A DNA stretch of 64,000 nucleotides from Physcomitrium patens. Taxonomy: Eukaryota > Streptophyta > Bryopsida > Funariales > Funariaceae. Shown here piece by piece: positions 48,140 to 60,643 of this stretch. The number at the start of each line of letters is the position of its first letter. Position 1 is the stretch's first letter. Location: contig NC_037273.1 in NCBI RefSeq assembly GCF_000002425.4, forward strand, positions 3,257,526-3,321,525, given 5' to 3'. The position numbers were made by a program, and so were the translations under genes. A model generated the notes under the pieces. That model was not told the DNA's origin. It saw nothing but the letters and a program-made list of their open reading frames with translations, and did not search any database.

Positions 48140-48682
48140 GATGATGTTAAAGGAACACGAATGACCCGTTCCTTACTGGGTTTGTCCTCACGAACGAAGT
48201 CAGCAGGGGAATCGACGTCCGGTTCTGTTTTTCTGTGATTTCCGCCTCGACCTTGCGCCACTTCAAACGCAGAGTCACCAGATTGATGTCAACGTGGATG
48301 TCATTTCACTCGTTGGCATATTTCACATGCGAGAGAAGAACTGCATATTCTGTGTAGGTGTGCATTTCTGCGCTAGAATGAACGTAAGAAGGCTCAAAAG
48401 ACAGGAAGACACATCGGCAGACTGATCACCACTACAACGTGTGTCTCTGCTGGAGTCAGTGTGGATTCAGTAAGACCTGAGCTCACAATCGGCAACAAAT
48501 GAATGTTACATTTTATTTGAAAACGAAGCACATACAACCTCCACATTCAATGAAGTTAAAATGCTTGGAAAACAGGAAACTAAAAGAAACACTCACGATA
48601 TGGGTCCCGTCGACTCGCACCGATTCTCAGATACTCCGTTGTCATCAGGCTGCTGCAGTGAGCACCTCGGCCCTCACCACCC

Positions 48683-49261
48683 AAACCCTAATTCTGCTTC
48701 GGAGCAGTGGAAGCCTGCCCAGAAACACACACGAAAACTCATGAAAACGTGCAGCCAGGCTCCACCCACCCATCCACCCGATTAATCTTCTGAGGCTGCT
48801 TCCGAGGAGTCCCATTCATCAATCGCACAGCAGCAGCGACGTTTCTTCTTACATCGTTCAACTCGCCCATCGTCTGCGTGTGTATCGAGCAATTCCAGGG
48901 TTTTTGTAGCTTGAACGTGCATTGTGTGTGTGTGTGTGAGTGTGTGTATGTGTATGTAAACGCGGATCTGCCTCCGTTTTAAATTGTTTCAGTTTTTGTA
49001 CACCTTACTTGATTAATCGGTCATTAGTTTAATTTGCATTTTTACGTTGTCGACAACTCTTTCTAGTAACCTTGAGTAGTGACTGCTGCCGACAACAGGA
49101 AACACCAAGTGTACTGGAGATACCGACGCACATGAAACGTAGAAAACGACGCAGTAAAGTAGCTTCTGCTATTGGCAGGAATGATGTATACCGGTTTGAG
49201 GGAGGGGGGGTTGTCTTGGTGGGTGTTAATTAATTGTTGGAGGAAAAAGGACAAACCCTAA
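48683..49261. promoter_or_regulatory. Two teloboxes (48683-48691 and 49253-49261)
   Basis: Both are AAACCCTAA on the plus strand, in a moderately GC-rich stretch that also holds a (GT)n-rich run near 48925-48957. They may belong to the promoter of the unknown minus-strand gene. Confidence 0.4.
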
Positions 49262-49456
49262 AAGCCAGCTGCAGCTGAGAGATTATCTTAAAATCAGTTA
49301 AAGAAAAGAAACAAAGTCTAATTGTAGAAGTGTTACAAATGCATGAAGTGAATCAAACAACAATTGTCAATAATTAAACAGATATAACAACCAAGAAAGA
49401 AACAATAGAAAACATAACTTTATTATAACAAATATGAAGGTGATTTATACAACAAG

Positions 49457-49736
49457 TACCACATTACAAAAACTTAGCAACAAATGTTGCATATAACTTA
49501 CAAAACAAATATCGTGGTTAATCTATAAGAAATATGATAAAGAAAGCAAATATCAAAGCAACCCCAACAACACTAATTGTGTACAATTCATACATCAACT
49601 AAACTTTATAAATTCATAAGAAAAGTATAATAAAGAAAAAAAAAAAATCTACCATCTTAATTTTGTGTGATGGTAATAATAGATGCACTTGTTTGATTAA
49701 ATTTTGAAACTCAAACTAAGTTTAATGAGTATACAA
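49457..49736 (+). repeat. Direct repeat, copy 1 (280 bp)
   Basis: Nearly identical to 50239-50517; I see only a handful of differences. It starts TACCACATTAC and ends GAGTATACAA. The ends are not TG...CA and no primer-binding site follows. Confidence 0.9.
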
Positions 49737-50238
49737 GAATCAATATGAGTGGGTAGGCTCTATGGATATTAATGCAAAGGCTCACAATTGGAAGTACATT
49801 TGTCTTTTAAAAAAAACAAAACAAAACAAAACAAGATATAATTTAAATTTATGGTTACACTTTGCAATCAAAAAAACTTTTGTTAGAGTTTGCATACTTC
49901 TAAGAAACTATTGTAAAAGCATCCTATAACTTAGATATTTGGTGTAAAAGTCATATAATCAATAATAATCTTTCAAGTGGCCTTAATAATAAATTAAGAC
50001 CACTATTATAGAAATATATTAAAATTTGATTCAATAAAATGTCTCATAAAAATTTTAAAATATCATTCTGGTTTCATTATTTGCTAGATTGTTTGTGTAT
50101 TTATTTTTAAAAAAAAACATGGATATTCCTTAACAATAATTTATTAGCCGCTGCATATATTAAAATAATTCATAAAGATGACAAGTTTGTTTAATTTGTT
50201 TCTAATGGCATCAAAATGCCAAATAATGGATTTAACAA
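49737..50238 (+). repeat. Spacer between the direct repeats; has an older relative at 51.76-52.17 kb
   Basis: Parts around 49838-49945 and 50150-50240 align with 51763-51905 and 52065-52150 in the same order and orientation, for example around TTGCAATCAAA and CATAAAGATG. So the spacer is itself a dispersed repeat. Confidence 0.6.
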
Positions 50239-50517
50239 TACCACATTACAAAAACTTAGCAACAAATGTTGCATATAACTTACAAAACAAATATCGTGGT
50301 TAATCTATAAGAAATATGATAAAGAAAGCAAATATCAAAGCAACCACAATAACACTAATTGTGTACAATTCATACATCAACTAAACTTTATAAATTCATA
50401 AGAAAAGTATAATAAAGAAAAAAAAAAATCTACCATCTTAATTTTGTGTGATGGTAATAATAGATGCACTTGTTTGATTAAATTTTGAAACTCAAACTAA
50501 TTTTAATGAGTATACAA
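50239..50517 (+). repeat. Direct repeat, copy 2 (279 bp)
   Basis: Second copy of 49457-49736, one base shorter in an A run. Copies begin 782 bp apart. High identity inside otherwise diverged AT-rich DNA means the duplication is recent or has been kept uniform. Confidence 0.9.
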
Positions 50518-50656
50518 TTTGCAATTCTCTTAAAACCATTCTTGTGTTTTTTTCTCCTTAATTTTTGTGTTCTTTTGTCAAAGCATCACAACTTGGTGTA
50601 CGGAATAAAAACTCTAATAATATCAATGGAATATTTTTAATTTTTTTGATATAATA

Positions 50657-50696
<40 letters not shown>

Positions 50697-51762
50697 TATG
50701 TGTATGAATGTCTATATGTATATATATGAATTGAATATATTTTAATTAGATGATATCATTTTTTTCATTAAATACCTCCAATAACTTAAATATTGGAGTT
50801 CATACAAATTTTATAAAAAACTTTAAGACTAAGTTTAAAATCAATTTACACATATGCTAAATTTATAGTTAAGATTATTTTAACAATCAAGCTTAAAAAT
50901 TCAAGCTCTTTTAAGTAAAAGTAATAAAATTGATTTATAATCTTTTATTTTTAGCACAATGAGACTAATATGTTATTGTTAATATAACATTAAAAAACTT
51001 AAACAATGGCCCTATGTATAAGAAAAATTTAGATAGAAAGAATTCAAATAGGAAATATAATTTCTTTATTTTCATTTCTTCTTAATAATAAAAGTCTAAA
51101 AAATTTGTAACTTTAAAATTCTTAAGTAATAATAAATTTGATTTCTATTTATAAATTTAAGATATTGATATTCTATTTCATTATGTATAGATGTTCAATA
51201 AATAAAATTATAAGCATCTTTTGAACTCTCATATGTATTTGTATTATTTTTATAATTCTTAAGAAACATCTTAAATCTTTTAAAACCTTCTAAAAGACAT
51301 TTAAAAAAGTCAATTTTTTATAAGACTTTCATACCTTTCTAAAAACTTTATATGAATCAACTATGACTTCTTAAAAGTTCATATAGTTATTTGAGATCTA
51401 TTTTTTTCTTTTAGCGAATTTTGTAGAAAAAGTAATATATGCTTATAAAAGCATTTGTAGCATTCAAAATCTCATCAAAAAGTATCTTTAGAAACTAAAA
51501 GTTTAATATACATAGTTAAGTAAAATAAAAACAAATAAATAAATAAAAAATCTGGAATCTTATATAAATAAGTTTTAGAGTAATTTAAATATTAGCATGT
51601 TTCTAATTTTTTATTAAGTCTTAGTTCTACTTTAAAATCTTATCTATGTTACTTGTTATCTTCTCATAGATACATGTGTTAGTTAAGTAAGTTAAATAAA
51701 CAGAAATAAATAAATCTGAAATATGTAGATATGATCTTTCAATAAAAATATGAAAAGAACAA
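50518..51762. other. AT-rich DNA, no gene seen
   Basis: It contains an (AT)n run at about 50661-50694. No domain or RNA gene was recognised. Confidence 0.5.
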
Positions 51763-52165
51763 GAATAAATTAAATTTGTGGATATATTTTGCAATCAAAG
51801 AAAATTATGTTAGAATTTACTTAGTTCTAAGAATCTATTGTAAAAGCATTCTATAAGGCTATTGTAACAAGCATCCCATAGGTCACAAGATTATAAGGCT
51901 TAGATACCAAATTTAATTTAGTGACTTATCTTGTAATACTTTTAAAAAATATTATGTTGGTATGATTTTTTGTTTTTTTGTTTTTTATTTTATAATAATA
52001 ATAATAATAATGATTATTATTATAGATATCTCTTTATATTAAAAGTTTAGAAAAAAAAAAGATTTATTTTATTCATAAAGATGTCAAGCTTGTTAAATTT
52101 ATTTATGGACGTACCAAGTTTGTTACTATTGGGTTTAATAATACTTTAAAGAATTATACAAAATC
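51763..52165 (+). repeat. Diverged copy of the 49.84-50.24-kb repeat
   Basis: Aligns by eye with two separate parts of the spacer between the direct repeats, in the same order. The middle differs and contains a TAA-type run near 51990-52020. Confidence 0.55.
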
Positions 52166-54150
52166 AGGACTTGTATTGGGAATTTGGAATATAAACAATC
52201 TCATGCCATTTCAATGATGCAAATAGCAGATGTCTAAACATATTTGTAAGGAGGTATTGAATAATGCCAATTTGAAGTTGTTTATGATTTTTGTAATATC
52301 TACAAATCTACAAGTTGGAACAATGTGAGTTTGGTACACAATCAAAGGACTTTGAAGATCAAATTTTTAGTAGAAGTTACTAGTTAAAGAAAGAAGGTTA
52401 TTGTTGGAACATCTCTATTAACTTTCAAGTTGGTGGTTGAGTGAAATAGGTGGGATTGTTATGGTATTTTTTTTACAATTTGTAAGTTAAATTGAATTGA
52501 ATTTTTATAAGTATATAGAGAGCTTATAATAGCATTATCAAAAATAAAAATAAAAAACAAAATATACCAATTAGGTAGTTAAATTTGGACTTAGATCTTA
52601 ATTAAGCTTGCTAAGCAAGATTAAGATTTGTAAGAAAAGATTGAAATAGTAAAATAATTGAATCAATAAGAAAATTAATATTTATACATGATTGAGATTG
52701 TAAAGAAGAGTTTCTTTTAGCTCTTTATATATTTTAAATTTTAAATTAGATTATATTATGATTTATTGGCCAAAAATTATTCATATTTATCATTAATTGT
52801 AATATAAAACTTTATTTTCTACAACTAGAAGTATGATGCATATCTACATAGACAACATATAATACAACAATGTTGTCAAATTCTACCATATTTGCCTTAT
52901 GCAAAAGTTGGTGAAAACTAAAAAGTTAAATGATAATTTAGGTACAAGTATAATAGGTATTTCTAAATTTTGTGTAGATAATGAAAGTAGTTTAGCAAAA
53001 AGTAAAATATCATAGTAATTTTCATACCAATGGTAAGATTAATATTTAAGAAGTAATTTTTTTTAAGAAAAGATCAAAATTAGACTCTAACATACAAACT
53101 CAAAGACCTAAAATGAATAGAGAATGTATTTTAATTGATTATAATTTATCCAATCAATTTATTGATTTCTTCTTTTTTACATCCACAAATTCAATAGTAT
53201 AAACATTCAAATTTACCTTCACCAAAAATATATAAATTCTTCTATAACTAAGTAATTGAATTCTTTTTGTTGATATATGAAGTATATAATAGTATCTTAA
53301 GATCTATTACAAAATCAACAATAAAAACTTATCATATCTAATACTACAACATCAATATCAATTCTTTCAACAATTGTTGATGGATAATATGGTTGAACCA
53401 TAAAACTTTATATATGAAATTTAAAAAATATTCATTTTATATTAATTACTACAATTCTAATGGAAGAAAAACATGTACATCTTAAGAGCAATTTTAACAT
53501 CCTCATGCAATCTCATGTCAATCATTCTTCTTATTGTTTTGTTTGCTTGAATTAATTTGATTTGATTTGATTTGATTTGAGATAAGATGATTTTACTTTT
53601 TTATTCTTTTTCCAAATGACCTTCCAATAGAACTAAGAGAATGTTTTGTAGTGTGGTTGATTTAAGATGCCAACTATGTTGTGAAGGATGTGGCACACCA
53701 TTGGCATTGAAAGTGCAGAAATATAGATGAAAGAGGGTATGTGGATGTGTTGGCTTGCAATTAAGGATGCAAAACATAATGTGGATACAAAAGCTTGCAA
53801 TCAAGGTGTTGAATGTGTGTAAGTGGGAGTTGGGTGTTCCTTAAGTGTAGGAAAACACAATGTTTTGGAGGGGGCAAGGATTGAGGGGTGTTGAGGCAAT
53901 AGGGGTATTTTCTTATGTGGTTTTTGTTCCAAGGGCAAAAAAAAAAGTAGACACAAGAAGATGATGAAAATGAGGGAGGTGGAAAATGTTTGTAATGTGG
54001 GGTGGATGTGTGCAAGAGTGAAGGGATATTAGAGGCATGATTGAAGTTTGGGTGAGAACATGAAGCAAAATGTGGGCGAACGAAACTGGTGTGGTGGGAA
54101 AGCGGGGTGACAAGAACTTGATGCGTGCGCGCCATGGGGGTGGACGAGCG
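52166..54150. other. AT-rich DNA changing to G-rich on the plus strand
   Basis: No gene recognised up to 53.6 kb. From about 53640 to 54150 the plus strand is rich in G and poor in C, which keeps a long minus-strand frame open (53761-54204). That protein is Ser/Pro/His-rich without a domain, so I do not call it a gene. Confidence 0.45.
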
Positions 54151-54207
54151 AGCGGGTGAGGAGAACGAAAGAAATGGAAAAGGCAGGGAAACGGTTGTAT
54201 TCAATGT

Positions 54208-54278
54208 TGCACCGGCCGGGAATCGAACCCGGGTCTGTACCGTGGCAGGGTACTATTCTACCACTAGACCACCGGTGC
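54208..54278 (-). tRNA. tRNA-Gly (GCC)
   Basis: The minus strand folds as a 71-nt tRNA: acceptor GCACCGG pairs with CCGGTGC, the anticodon stem GTACC/GGTAC encloses the loop CTGCCAC with anticodon GCC (plus 54244-54246), and the T arm carries GGTTCGATTCC. The D arm has TGGTCTAGTGGTAGA. A and B box promoters are therefore present and intact. No intron and no encoded CCA. A TTTT run about 28 nt downstream on the minus strand can end RNA polymerase III transcription. Confidence 0.97.
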
Positions 54279-55839
54279 TATTTTGTGCAGCAATCGCTGC
54301 GACGCCTACCACAGTTCGAACTCAGCTCGCTCGCGAATCGGGCGGTGTGGTACTCTCTATCTCAAGGAAATGTCTGCTGACTAGCAGGTTACTCGCGGTC
54401 TCCTCCCAGGATCCGAACGGCAGCAGCTTCTTTCACACTGCATGTATCACAGCCCGTCTTTTTCCCGCACCGACCCCACCTCACCACCACGCCGCATCAC
54501 GCGGCCTCACTTCACCTCTTGGCCACGGCCCGTTCGTTCGTTCGTGCGGGCCATCTCCCACTCTCGTAGAATTGTGTCGTAGAAACCTCCCTGCTCAAGT
54601 GGCTAGCTACTCAGATTCAATCTCAACCGCCGATCGGGTTTTTGGGAACGAAGAGAGAACATAGGGGAACCATGCAGGCGAGCAGGTTGGAGGGCGGGCA
54701 GTTTGGGAGCTCAGAACCCATTCCTCATTGGGCCCGTTTTCACTGGGTGCTGAAGTTTGTTCAGTGGCTGCCTCTCAATCCCAATTTTCAACCATTACTC
54801 TTGCTTCAAACAGTATATTTGTGTTGTCATATACAACAGTACTCAACACAACAACACTCAATGTACATGATATTTTTGTTTACAGGAAGAATTAATGCAA
54901 CTCAAAAAATTTACTCATTAATTTTTTCTCAAACACATATTTTATACACAAGGATTCATCATTGATTATTTTCTTTGTACAAGAAATAAAATATAGATTG
55001 GCTAAATTTTATTTTATTTCATTTTATTTTAATAAATATTGAATTTTCCCATTCTAAATTGAAAAGATTGTAAAATATTATTATTATATTTTAATATTAA
55101 AAAAATTAAGAAAACTCATTTACATGAGTTTTTCTTAAAAATATTATTCTGGTATAAGATATCATATAGGTTTGTTTTTTATTAAATATTTTTGCAAATC
55201 ATAGAATATTTTCTACAAGCATCATGTATCTAAATAGTTTTACAATTAAAACAAATGCAATAACTATAATAGTGTGGTCATAAATACCACCACTAAAACG
55301 AGTCTTTATTATATAATAGTAAATACCCGCACAATACCTTACTTGCATTGCCAACTTCTCCCAAGTTCATCTATTTGCCTCTATGTTCTTCCCAACGATC
55401 CCCACATTCTTGACAAATCTTGTAACAATTAAAATTGAAACTTAACATTTGACGATGTTAAGAAGATGAGCCTCCTTGAGAGAATACAAAGTTCTTGATT
55501 ACAAGTGGGTTGCAAGAAGTACAATGTTGTCCAAATGAAGTCAAATATAAAAGGATAGTCAAAGGCTAAGTATAAAATTTAGACTAATTTCTTTCTTACG
55601 CCAAGATATATCCAATCCCTTAATTCAAATCTTAAATCTAAACCTCATCTTATTAAAATATCTATAACTCACTTATTACTAATCCAATCTAGGTAAAATT
55701 TAGTTTATTGAGCTTAATTCAAGCTACAAATTTCAAATTGTTAAAGTCCATGAATAAAATCTTGAGGAAATAAGAGCCAAACCAAGGAGGAAAAAAATTG
55801 GCCACTTCCTACAATCACTATTTCAAAACCCCTGTCTAC
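54279..55839. other. Flank of the tRNA gene and AT-rich DNA
   Basis: 54.3-54.8 kb is GC-rich with no recognised gene; the plus-strand ORF at 54125-54664 runs antisense through the tRNA and is taken as chance. From 54.9 kb the DNA is AT-rich. 55650-55840 may hold a very diverged further unit of the tandem repeat that follows. Confidence 0.4.
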
Positions 55840-56575
55840 AAATTAACTTGGATCTCTATTGTCACAACTTATCTTCTTGCATGCTAAGGCTTATTGAAAA
55901 GTTAAAAATGAGCTCTAGCTTTCTCCAAATTCTCAGAATAAAAAAAAGACAAATCTATTAAATGGCATAAAAAGTCCTAAACCAATCTTGAATTCCGCTA
56001 TCCAAAAACTCCAGTAAATCCCCTCCAAAAAATTTATATGAATCTCTCTCATTACAGATCTTCTTCTTGCATGAAATAGCTTGTTGAATAGCTAACAATA
56101 AGATCTAGCTTCTTTTAAAATTTCAAAATAAAAAGATGAAAATTTAGAAAATGCAATAAGAAACTTCAAACCAATTTTGAATCTTGCCACCCAAAAAATC
56201 CCGGCAACTCCCATCTCACAAATCTACTTGGATCTCCTTGCTCATAGATTCATTGCTTGCATGATATAGCTTATTGGAAATCTAACAACACAATCTAACT
56301 TCCTCGAAAATTTCAAAAATAGAAGAAGAAAATACGAGAAATGGCATAGAAATTCTTAACTAGTCTTATGTCTTGCTACTTGAAAACTCCAATGACCCCC
56401 CTTTCACAAATTTGCATGGTTGCCTCTCTTCATAGCTCCATTTCTTAATTACTATAGCTTGTTGGAAAGCTAACAATAAAAGCTAACTTCTCTCAAAATT
56501 TCAGAATAAAAAGATGAAAATTTTGTAAGTGGCCTTCAAAATCTAGAATCGGGCTTGAATCTTGCTCCCCCCCCC
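55840..56575 (+). repeat. Tandem repeat, ~190-bp unit, four diverged copies
   Basis: Equivalent points lie near 55846, 56036, 56226 and 56414, a period of 188-190 bp. Each unit has a GGATCTC-like start, a CTTGCATGATATAGCTT-like segment, a run like GAAAGCTAACAATAAGATCTAGCTTC, then AAAATTTCA-AATAAAAAGATGAAAAT, and a CTTGAATCTTGC(C/T)A-like end. The last copy ends at a C run (about 56567-56581). Confidence 0.85.
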
Positions 56576-56840
56576 CCCCCCGCTTCCGAAAATTCCAAAA
56601 ACCTTCTTTTCTCCTCTTTTTGACCCCCAACAAATCTTCTCTCTCTTCTCTCCTTCCACCCAAAAAAATTAAACTCCTTGATATCAAAAATCCCTATCCC
56701 TAATCTTCTTCCAATATCCATCTTGGACAACTATAAAGTTGGATATTTATCCTAAAAGACAATACCTTCAAGCTTGTATAATCCATTCAAGACAACAATT
56801 TCATATTCTAAATTCTATCCAAATTTGTAAATGTATTAGT

Positions 56841-56870
56841 ATTATATTATATTATATTATATTATTTATT

Positions 56871-56918
<48 letters not shown>
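56841..56918 (+). repeat. Compound (ATTAT)n(CT)n microsatellite
   Basis: ATTAT-type units up to about 56865 are followed by about 22 CT units from 56874. Confidence 0.9.
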
Positions 56919-56922
<4 letters not shown>

Positions 56923-57439
56923 CCCCTTTCCTATAAGAAAAATTAATTACTCTCTAAATATCTTTGATGCATTTAAATTAAATGCATCACAATGATGGCT
57001 ACAACGTCTCAAGTCAATTGATTGAATAGTGAAGTTTTTGCAATACATAATGATGAGGATCTCCCACTTCCACTCCATATCAACCTCTTCCACCATTTTC
57101 ATCTTCATTTCATGCATCTACTTTTTCTTATTCTTCATCTTTTTTATATTATTCATTGCTTAGCTCTTTGTTTTACATTGTTGCAATTGATTTCACTATC
57201 TTTTGCTTACTTGCCCAAATAATTGCAAAGATCAAAATAAGAAGATGCCTTATAGAAAGTATTTAAAAAATTATTAAAAAAATAAAAGATTTTATATTAC
57301 TCAAATATGATGTAGTAGTAGTATGGAGTATACTACTCAAAGTTATAAACCTCATTGATGATTTGTGGTTATAATCTAACATTATCAAGAATATTTATCT
57401 TTTATTTTTAACTTTAAGAATTTTTAATCAATTCAACCA

Positions 57440-57600
57440 ATCAAAGATCTTTATTAAAATAGATCCTTGAAGACCATACAATTGCATTGTATCAAAGAAG
57501 GAGATAAATAAAAGATTATGTTTTAAATAAAGTATAGATATTTTAAATTTAGTATTATGTCTTTAATATTCACAAATGTCTTTGGAACATTTTGAGTTTA
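57440..57600 (+). pseudogene. Gypsy RT fragment, decayed
   Basis: Nucleotide reading follows 24970-25140 of the younger chromovirus, through the DL-GAYN segment, KEGD, and decayed VMPFGLTN (here VMSLIFTN-like). It stops before the catalytic YLDD box and passes into LTR-like DNA. Confidence 0.65.
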
Positions 57601-57609
57601 ATACCATAT

Positions 57610-58200
57610 TTGATAAGTTAAGACATATGTCTTACAAATTTGAAAAGTGTTTAAGGTCCTATATAACATCGCCACTTAGCTTGTAGTTAGATAGTATAAA
57701 TAGAGACAAGAGTGAAGCCTTCTTCACTCTATTCAACAACATTTTAGTCCTTTAGTGTTTTTTTTAAGATTTTTTAATCTTCTTATCTTTAGTAATAGCC
57801 ATTATAATTCAATATTATATTATTTTTGAGTGATTCTTTTAGCCTTTTTGAATGATACGAGAATATATTAATATTTTAGTTCTTTAAAATTCACGTCCTT
57901 AATAATTTGAAAAGAGTATTAATTCATTATTCTTATCATATTTTTAGAAGTGAATGGACTACCACACTCCTATTATAGTATTTTGAAGTTTGTGGACTAT
58001 TCACCTTTAATTTAATATTTTAGTCTCTCAACAATGATTTATTTCTTATAAAGCATGGACTACCCCTTTTTGTAACATTTTTCTTTTGATATTAGAGGTT
58101 GCGGATTATCCTCCACTAATTTGACTAATAAATTTATTTGAATGGTCTATAGAAGGAAAAACCATGGATGCTATTCTTAGCAAAAGAGTGAATAGATTTT
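57610..58200 (+). repeat. Gypsy LTR and gag start, decayed
   Basis: 57610-58060 aligns with the LTR and leader at 11640-12010, including AGAGTGAAGCCTTCTTCACT. 58090-58130 has the GAGGTTGCGGATTA motif also seen twice at 22830 and 22940 in the younger element's leader. A gag-like start (ATGGATGCTATTCTTAGC) follows and is cut off. Confidence 0.65.
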
Positions 58201-58279
58201 TTAGATTGTCTTCACGTAATACAATATTATGACATTATAATTCTTTGTATTGATATGTTCCTATTGCTTTGGTTGTGAT

Positions 58280-60100
58280 TTTTATAGATTTTGAAATATT
58301 TTATCTTTTTTTTTATAGACATTGTTTATAAAATTCCTTAAACTTTATTACTATATTTGTAAGATGTTTTGCTTGTATTTATGTATATTTATTAATATCA
58401 TTTTTATACATATTATTAAGATGTTTTAATCTGTTTTGGCTCTACCTTTAATCTAAGACTTCTTCTATCTCATACTCTTGATTATTATTTTCTTCTATTA
58501 AAAAAGGTGGCATTTGTCTTTTTTTTGATACATTTACTCTTTCATATTACTCAAAATGAGTCATGTCAAATATAAGATATATCTTTATAGCTTTTGACAG
58601 ATATAAACAATAAGCATCAAGATTGATTCGTTTATAAATATAATAATCTCTAAGCCTAGAATAGTCCAACTTATGATAAAGATCAATAAGCTTTGTATTG
58701 CAACAAAGTAGCCATACTTTGTCACTTATTAAAAATTATAGTTATTCCATGCAATAAAAATTTATATTGATTTTTTGTCATTCTTAAGTTTTAGTAAGAT
58801 TTTAGAAAATCTTTTTAAATATATTTTCTAAAATCGTAATACAAATTAAGTCCCCATATTTAATATAGTATCTTTATGTAATCCATGATAGCAATAGATG
58901 TTGTCAAAATAAAACTTAGTCATTTCTTCACATGTGATAGATTTTGTACATTTTATAAAATATACCATCTTTATAAAATAATCTACTATCATGAATATAG
59001 AATCATATAATCTTAGGATTGGAAGATCTATGATAAAATCTATTGAAATATAAAACTATTGTTGTTCTAGAATAGAAGTCATAACTAATTTGAAGAATAT
59101 ATAATTGTGCTACATCTTCTGGAATATGTAATTGTCTTTCAAAATAGAATAGATTATTTTTGAAAATAAACTTAAAAGTATCAAAAGACTTAAAAGAATT
59201 AATTTTGATATCATGAGGAGTAAAATTAGAGGACATATTGAATTGAACTAACTTAACAAAAATTAAATCAATTATTAATGTTGATTTTATTTATCAAAGA
59301 TGAAATATTTTGGCATCAAAAAAAATTTTCTTTATCAATTAAAAGCTTTATTTCTTTCTTTTAATGAAAAATAAGAATTTCAAAAAAGACATGTGACAAA
59401 TTTTGTTGATTTTTGTATCAATAAGTGATCTTAAATTCAAACCTTGATAAAGACTACTCTAACAATCTTGGCTATGATTCAAAACATGTGCCAATATGAA
59501 ATACTCAAGGCTTGAAAATCTAACAAGACTAACTCTTTGTAATTATTTGACTCTATATTAATTTCTATTATAGAACAAGGAGAAATTTTTTTAAAAAATA
59601 TAGAATTGATATAAGTTATTAGATAGGAATTAAGTCATAATATTCCTATTATAATTAGAGTAAATTATTTTTTTATCACATTTTCTTTTTTAATTATTAT
59701 AATCCTTATTTTGTAGATATGATGTTTCTTTGGATAATTTTAAAACAAATTCTCAAATTTCCAATAATATAATTATAATCCTTCTTTGTAATGACGAGTC
59801 TTTTCTTATGCAATAAGATATTTGAAATATACCATGTCAATTTGCGTAAGATCATGTCTAGAAGAATAAACTAAGAAGCTATCGCTATGATTTGAAATGT
59901 ATATCTTTAATAAAATCTTGATCTTTGGCTCTTATAGAGAGTTGATTATTACATATAATGGCTTAAGCAATAAATTGCTCTATAGAATATGGCCTTGACA
60001 ACATCAATGGTAAAACATTAATAATATTTTTTAATCCACATCAAAATTAATTTATCAGAGTCTTATCATATTAATCCATGTTGCAACTAAGGTTTTAAAA
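58280..60100 (-). pseudogene. Gypsy pol on the minus strand: chromodomain, integrase, RNase H remnants
   Basis: Minus-strand readings: chromodomain at about 58290-58500 (NNQEYEIEEVLD), integrase core at about 58600-59060 (FIIDLPI, FMIVDYFIKM, YCYHGLHKDTIL), and the zinc-binding part at 59003-59236 (NLFYFERQLHIPED). RNase H and RT should lie further right, to about 60.2 kb, but are very decayed. It faces the plus-strand LTR-gag fragment to its left, so two pieces meet head to head here. Confidence 0.75.
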
Positions 60101-60299
60101 TTAAGCAATATATCAGAGGGCTATTCATAATTATTGTGGTAAATATTCAAGTTTGATCATTCCTACCTTTTTTCAATTACATTATTTTTTATCAAAATTA
60201 TTAAAACTTAAATCTGATTCCAAAAAACTTCTTAAATATATACATCTTTGCATCTTTCATACTTTCTAATTAAGAGCTATGTGGTGATATTTTGTAGGA

Positions 60300-60367
60300 A
60301 CTTCAATATGTATTGACTTTATTAATTACATGTCTTAACTTGCAAGGCAAGTTATCTATGTATGCGC
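60300..60367 (-). repeat. Fragment of a gypsy LTR, minus orientation
   Basis: 60325-60365 in reverse complement resembles 11590-11650 (CTTACAAGTTAAGATATGTC-type sequence). The LTR nest of the fungal-type family begins directly after it at 60368. Confidence 0.45.
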
Positions 60368-60405
60368 TGTCGTTTTACGTGCTTTCCTGCTTGAGAACGC
60401 ACCGG

Positions 60406-60577
60406 TGTCGTATTACGTGCTTTCCTGCTCGAGAACGCGCCGGGCGTCTAGCTGTAGAAGGTAGTATGGAGATTTGCCGATAGTCAAGCAGTCTATCAGT
60501 TTTTGACTGCTAGAATATAAACGACTGCAACAATGTACCGTAAATCTATACGGATGCTCTTTGACTGCTTGTCAAAG

Positions 60578-60643
<66 letters not shown>

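Noticed and set aside
48590-48650. Box C/D snoRNA candidate on the minus strand (TGATGA and CTGA present)
   Set aside because: No matching terminal D box and stem at a suitable distance could be found by eye.
49457-50517. TRIM (miniature LTR retrotransposon) from the 280-bp direct repeats
   Set aside because: Size would fit, but the repeats do not start TG and end CA, and no primer-binding site or polypurine tract lies inside.
53761-54204. 147-codon minus-strand ORF, Ser/Pro/His-rich
   Set aside because: Open because the plus strand is G-rich and C-poor. No domain, and its start region lies close beside the tRNA gene.
54125-54664. 179-codon plus-strand ORF
   Set aside because: It reads through the antisense of a perfectly folded tRNA-Gly, so it is very unlikely to be protein coding.
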